DNA of 64,000 nt, taken from NCBI GenBank assembly GCA_024138025.1, contig JAMXBD010000581.1, positions 186,001 through 250,000 on the forward strand. The letters run 5' to 3'. The position numbers and the translations under genes were made by a program. The notes beneath the pieces were generated by a model. The model saw only the letters and a list, made by a program, of their open reading frames with translations, had not been told where the DNA came from and made no database searches. This DNA is from Combretum micranthum. Its lineage: Eukaryota; Streptophyta; Magnoliopsida; Myrtales; Combretaceae. This document shows, piece after piece, positions 59,563-64,000 of this stretch (position 1 is the stretch's first letter; each line of letters begins with the position of its first letter).

Positions 59563-60097
59563 TGGGTTGCAAACAAGTCGAGCTTTTAAAAGTTGAAGCT
59601 TAGTTCGTTTAAAATTTATAAAGCTTCAAGCTGAGCTTTTTATTGAAACTGATATTTAGACTCAAGCTGAACTCATTTAGCTAAATGAGCTTTAGTTTAG
59701 GTTTAAGTTTGGCTCGTTTATGAATCAAGCTCAAGTCGAGTCAAACTGTTGACTGAGCTTAAAATCTAAAATCAAAATTTGCTGTCCATTTTTCTTTTCA
59801 AACCTAAAAATAATGTATAAGTGTTGTTATATATATATATATATTAAATAGAAATTAGTTTTTATTATTTTAATACATGGTTATATATAATATGCGATAT
59901 ATCTAAAACTCATAAATCTACTAACAAGTTTGTCAATGAGTCTGTTCATGACTATAAATGAGCTTGTTTACGAGTCAGCTCACGTGCTTAAATCAAAACT
60001 TGAGCTCGATTTGTTTAGATAAATAAGTTTCACTTTAATCTTGAGCTTCACTTATTTACTAATCCAAGTTGAGTAGCTAAGATTGTTTACAACCCTA
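59563..60097. mobile_element. Non-autonomous hAT-like element
   Basis: 535 bp. Left end TGGGTTGCAAACAAGTCGAG; right end (reverse complement) TAGGGTTGTAAACAATCTTA. Flanks TTCACATT (59555-59562) and ATCACATT (60098-60105) form an 8-bp target duplication with one mismatch. Both subterminal regions repeat CGAGCTT/AAGCTCG/TTGAGC words, possible transposase-binding sites. No coding capacity. Confidence 0.75.
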
Positions 60098-60105
60098 ATC
60101 ACATT

Positions 60106-62507
60106 TATATCATTGGGTTTTCATGCCTAACGTATGTAGGTAACTTTTCATAAAAAACATTCTATGACCTTTTAACTAATTGAATAAGAACCTTTGATAG
60201 TTTTTTTTTTTTAAGTACATTTTTAGTCCTTGAGGTTTCATCATTTTTTTTTCGAGTTCTAAACCTTTGTTTTATTTTATTTTATATTTCTATTTGAATC
60301 GTCAATGTTTGTAAAAGTTTGTAAACATGTTCTTTTTTTAACATGGTGGACTTTTCCATTAGTTTATAATACGTGGCTTATTTCAATTGATCCAAATTTA
60401 TTAATTTAAAAAAATAATGATCAAAATATTAAAAAAATAAAAAATATATATAGAAAATTTAATCAAATCCAATTCACTGAAAAATCCATAGAAAAATCAA
60501 TTCTTTTGATTATAGTAAAAGATCTTTCTTTTTCCCCTTTCGCCTTCAATCTTACTATAGAACCATCTAGGGATGGTATTTCGGTTTCCTATTGGAAAAA
60601 TGAATAATTAAAATGACAGAGCGATTCTAAAGATGGTTGACAAAATAAGCGGATTCCAAAAAGTAATGAGTTATGAGTTATTATACGTTAAGTATTTTGT
60701 TACCGAAAAGCAATTTTAGAGAAGTTTGAGATAACCCGGGATTACCACCTTTGGGCTTCAATATTTGAGAAGAGAAAGTGAATTGAATTTCAAAACTTTA
60801 ACAGGTTATTTGATGTCAACTATGGTTGGTATTGTGTTGTGTGTTTTAACACAATGGAAAAAAAGCTTATTCAACGATAAAAAAAAAAAGGATTTTAGTA
60901 AATAAACTTTGGCCAGGTGAACTTTTCACTGTCTTACCCAATTATTGTCTGACACATGTTTATTACTTTAAGAGATAATAAAAGAGTAAGATAGTGAAAA
61001 GAGAGATAAAAAATTTGGTTAAATATGAAATTGATCTTCTTGAAAGTTTAGGTATCTAATTATCCACTTAACCAAAGTTTCGACATCAAAGCGACTTTTT
61101 TCCTTAAAAAAAATCAGTTTTTTAATGATTTTTCTAATAAAGTTGATTTGGTTACTAATTTATATTTTATTTTTTTTACTAATTTATTGGATTGTATATA
61201 TTTAATCGTTCTTTTTAAAATTAATAACGTTACACCAATCAAACACGTTACATGTCAAAAATTAAAGGGAAAGTCAACGGCATTAAAAAAGGACTTGATT
61301 TATAACCTTTTTGTAAACATTGAAAACAGAAATAGAAAAAAAAATAATGGTTTAGGACTCAAATAAAAAAATTGTGAAATATTGAAGACTAGAAAAATGT
61401 ATTCTTTTCCAACGTTTTCTTCCTTAAAGTCTTTCTCATCTTATCAACCCATAGCAAACTATTTGACCTCCTTTCTTATTTATTTAATTGCGCATAATGT
61501 AAATCGAATATATTGAAATTCTCGTTTAGTTTAATTATACCTGGTATGAATTAAACTAATTGAAACCTTGGATCGAATTAACTATTGGTGAGCCTTATTG
61601 AATTATTTAATCTATTCATTTTATTATTCATTTCTATGTTAGTAAAACCAAAAAATCTATTAAAATTACAAGATATAAAATTTTAGAAATACCAAATTTA
61701 ATATTTTTCATCAATCTCTGCGTGTAATTGAATTATGGATTTTATTTGTATCAACAAGTGAGCTTCTAAAATGTTCTTCTAACCGATGATGACACATTTC
61801 ACAAAACAATTTGTTACAAATGCCAGACATCCAACGGTTGCTAATGGTATCAAATGACGTAATGACACTAGCAATTAAGAGTTCAAGTAAGTGGTAATAT
61901 ATGACACCCATTTCAAAAATTAATTATAAGAGTAATGCCGAATTTGATAGGTGAACTTTGGAGAAAAATGTAATTAGGTGTTTAAACTTTGAAAAGTTCA
62001 ATCTACTACTAATTGAAATTTTCGATGAAAATATTGGTACCCCACTTAACACCATCTAGTCAATCTATCTACATGACATATCTAACCAGTTAAGGTGCAA
62101 CAAGTGCTAAATTCATTTTTAGAAAAATTAACTAGCCTAGACACTTAACCTAATCATGGTATGGACAAAAGGGGGTTTTAACAACTATGCATGATGGAAA
62201 AATCCTAATTTCTTCAACAGCCAAAACACTACATCAAAGAAACCTCAATCAACTTATGATTTTGCCCCACTCCATAGTAATTCCCCAAATTGGGGTGAAT
62301 CTTAATGAGTGGATGGAGTCCATCTTAACCTACATTATCACGCCCAGAACTTAAAAGCGAAGATCATTCTCTTGGCGAATGAAGTGGGTCAACCTCTTTT
62401 TGGCTTCGGCTAGACACTTTTTCTCGCTGGTCAAGCTTTCTACAAAAAAAGCAATGCGAGAACGTATTCTCTTATCTAAGCTTCTTCCTTGTGCATTCGC
62501 TCCCCCC
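60106..62507. other. Intergenic AT-rich region
   Basis: No gene is supported. 61920-62160 has the TTAACTTTGG/ACTTAACC style of low-copy MITE debris, without clear ends. 62335-62507 is GC-richer and its sequence resumes at 63218 beyond the inserted element; an 80-codon reverse frame there (62351-62593) runs into the element and is not a gene. Confidence 0.45.
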
Positions 62508-62515
62508 ATCGTAGA

Positions 62516-63209
62516 TAGGAATGCAAGCAGGATGGGTATACTAAAATCCAAACCCGAACCCGATACCCAATAGGATTCCAAAACCCATCTCAAATCCTAT
62601 AGGGTTTTTGTCCATGAACCCAAAACTCGCTAGATAAACCCTATAGGGTACCCAAACCCGCAACTCAATATAAAATTAGAATCATTACATAATAAAATAT
62701 TTAAAAACGTCATTATAAATATTTTTTTTCATCTTTTTCTATTTCCAATCCGTTCCCATTTTATAGGCCAAGAAAAAAAACTATTATCATTACTCATGCA
62801 ATCCTCTTTATAAAATCCCAGTCATTTTCATGAGAAGAAAATCATTGAATGAAATAGTACGGCAACGGGAGTGAGAGGCTTGAATTTGACGAGAGTGAGC
62901 CAAGACCAAGACTGAAAGTGGAGAACACAGAGTATTAGTCTACTGTCCTAGGGTTTTTTACTTTTTCTAAATGATTTAATAAAAAAAAAATAGCTTTACA
63001 ATTAATGGAGCACAGCTGGTTAATTTCAAAGACTGAGGCTAAACATAATATATATATTTATATATTTAAACGAGTTCGGGTTTCCCAACGGGTTTTATGC
63101 TTGTCCCAAAACCCATCCCAAAACCCTATAGGGTTTTATTATTGATCCCAAAACCCATTTCAAATCCTATAGGGTATACCCTATAAGCTATTTATCGGGT
63201 ACATCCCTA
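62516..63209. mobile_element. Non-autonomous hAT-like element with perfect 8-bp TSD
   Basis: 694 bp. Left end TAGGAATGCAAGCAGGATGG; right end (reverse complement) TAGGGATGTACCCGATAAAT. Flanked by an exact direct repeat ATCGTAGA (62508-62515 and 63210-63217). Subterminal regions on both sides are packed with CCTATAGGGT, AAACCCAT and ACCCTATAG words. The interior is AT-rich with no transposase frame. Removing the element and one duplication rejoins CCCCCATCGTAGATGGTTTAG. Confidence 0.88.
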
Positions 63210-63217
63210 ATCGTAGA

Positions 63218-64000
63218 TGGTTTAGCTCTAGGAGTACCAAGCCCCATCATGTGCAATACTTAAGCATTACATGGAAAGCTATCCATTAAAAACAACATTT
63301 ATGTTTATTGTCTTGCTTTAAACATATCATAAAAATATTTTCAAAAGCTATTCATCAAGAGTAGATCATCTGTACAAAGATTTCAATCATAGTATCATTA
63401 GGTTGGTACAACAAAAGATTACAAAGTTCATGATTTGTCAAAACATAAAAATAACTTAATACTTTATATTACAAACCATAGGCCTATAAGTAAGCCTTTG
63501 AAAAAAAAAACTATTACATCAAACTTAAAAGGTCTTGACAAATTTTAAAAAACAAGCATCATAAGGTTATGGATCCTAGTCATCCCATTCATCAAGAAAC
63601 TCGTCAAAATCTATGCCATAACCCATTTGGTCATACAAGTTATCTTCATCAATACTTGTAATAGAAAATGTGAGCCGAAACTCAGTATATAGCAACACAA
63701 ACAAATACAAAATGACATATACTCTTAATCTAATGCAATACAACAACCATTAAGTTATATTCTAATAATTAGGTGTAACAAATCAATATTGAAGTATTCA
63801 AACTCCGATGACAAATCATTGGGAAGCTGGGGATTCAAAGCAACAGCAGCTGCCAGGGGGTTGATATAAACGGCCTAAATACTTATATCACCTATAGGAA
63901 TATCTACAAATAACAATTTCATCTATGGTTCACGACCGTTTCTCATCCTTACTTATCTTAATCAATAATATCATCTAGCTCAATCGGTCTCATAAATGTG
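63218..64000. other. Non-genic stretch at right edge
   Basis: No gene or element is recognised. The sequence continues beyond the window, so a feature starting outside cannot be excluded. Confidence 0.45.

Noticed and set aside
62351..62593. 80-codon reverse frame
   Set aside because: Starts inside the hAT-like element and crosses its boundary and target duplication, so it is a chance frame.
1..64000. CRISPR arrays, bacterial operons, viral genes or organellar insertions
   Set aside because: No spacer-repeat arrays, no compact same-strand gene runs, and no plastid, mitochondrial or viral genes were recognised; the content is typical plant nuclear DNA.

Overview
The window is nuclear DNA from a flowering plant, most likely a eudicot. 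It is AT-rich, its genes are split by GT-AG introns, and it is crowded with plant Ty1/copia and Ty3/gypsy remnants and short DNA transposons. The encoded proteins are plant orthologues: a PPPDE/DeSI-like protease, a UBA-less DCN1-like neddylation factor and the stand-alone plant nucleoporin NUP96. I could not fix the genus from the sequence. Three complete protein-coding genes were assembled exon by exon; in each, the phases agree across every splice junction.

Layout. 1-22.8 kb is repeat territory. It holds a degenerate ~75-bp tandem array (1-381), MITEs, and a roughly 5-kb block present twice (about 5.2-9.85 kb and 11.1-16.0 kb). Each copy carries decayed Ty3/gypsy gag and reverse-transcriptase sequence, and later hAT-type and MITE insertions are nested in them. 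A broken gene start with a targeting-peptide-like N-terminus lies at 18.3-18.7 kb. The DeSI-like gene (+, 3 exons) is at 22875-25017. The DCN1-like gene (-, 9 exons) is at 26738-37371 and converges on it; its 6.4-kb intron 7 contains a complete but dead copia element (28012-33099) in the sense orientation. 37.8-49.1 kb is intergenic, with an inverted-repeat/direct-duplication structure (37.8-40.7 kb), a second decayed copia element (42.3-45.9 kb) and a Tourist-like MITE. NUP96 (-, 6 exons) occupies 49146-57545, with site II and telo-box motifs at its 5' end. 57.6-64 kb is intergenic and contains two well-bounded non-autonomous hAT-like elements, one with a perfect 8-bp target-site duplication.

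The three genes are housekeeping regulators of protein modification (deSUMOylation or deubiquitination, cullin neddylation) and of the nuclear pore. Nothing indicates that they are linked functionally; they are simply neighbours. I found no unknown gene system. The most informative material is the stratigraphy of nested transposons and two unusual local rearrangements: a tandem duplication across an LTR/polypurine-tract junction, and the 37.8-40.7 kb inverted/direct repeat.
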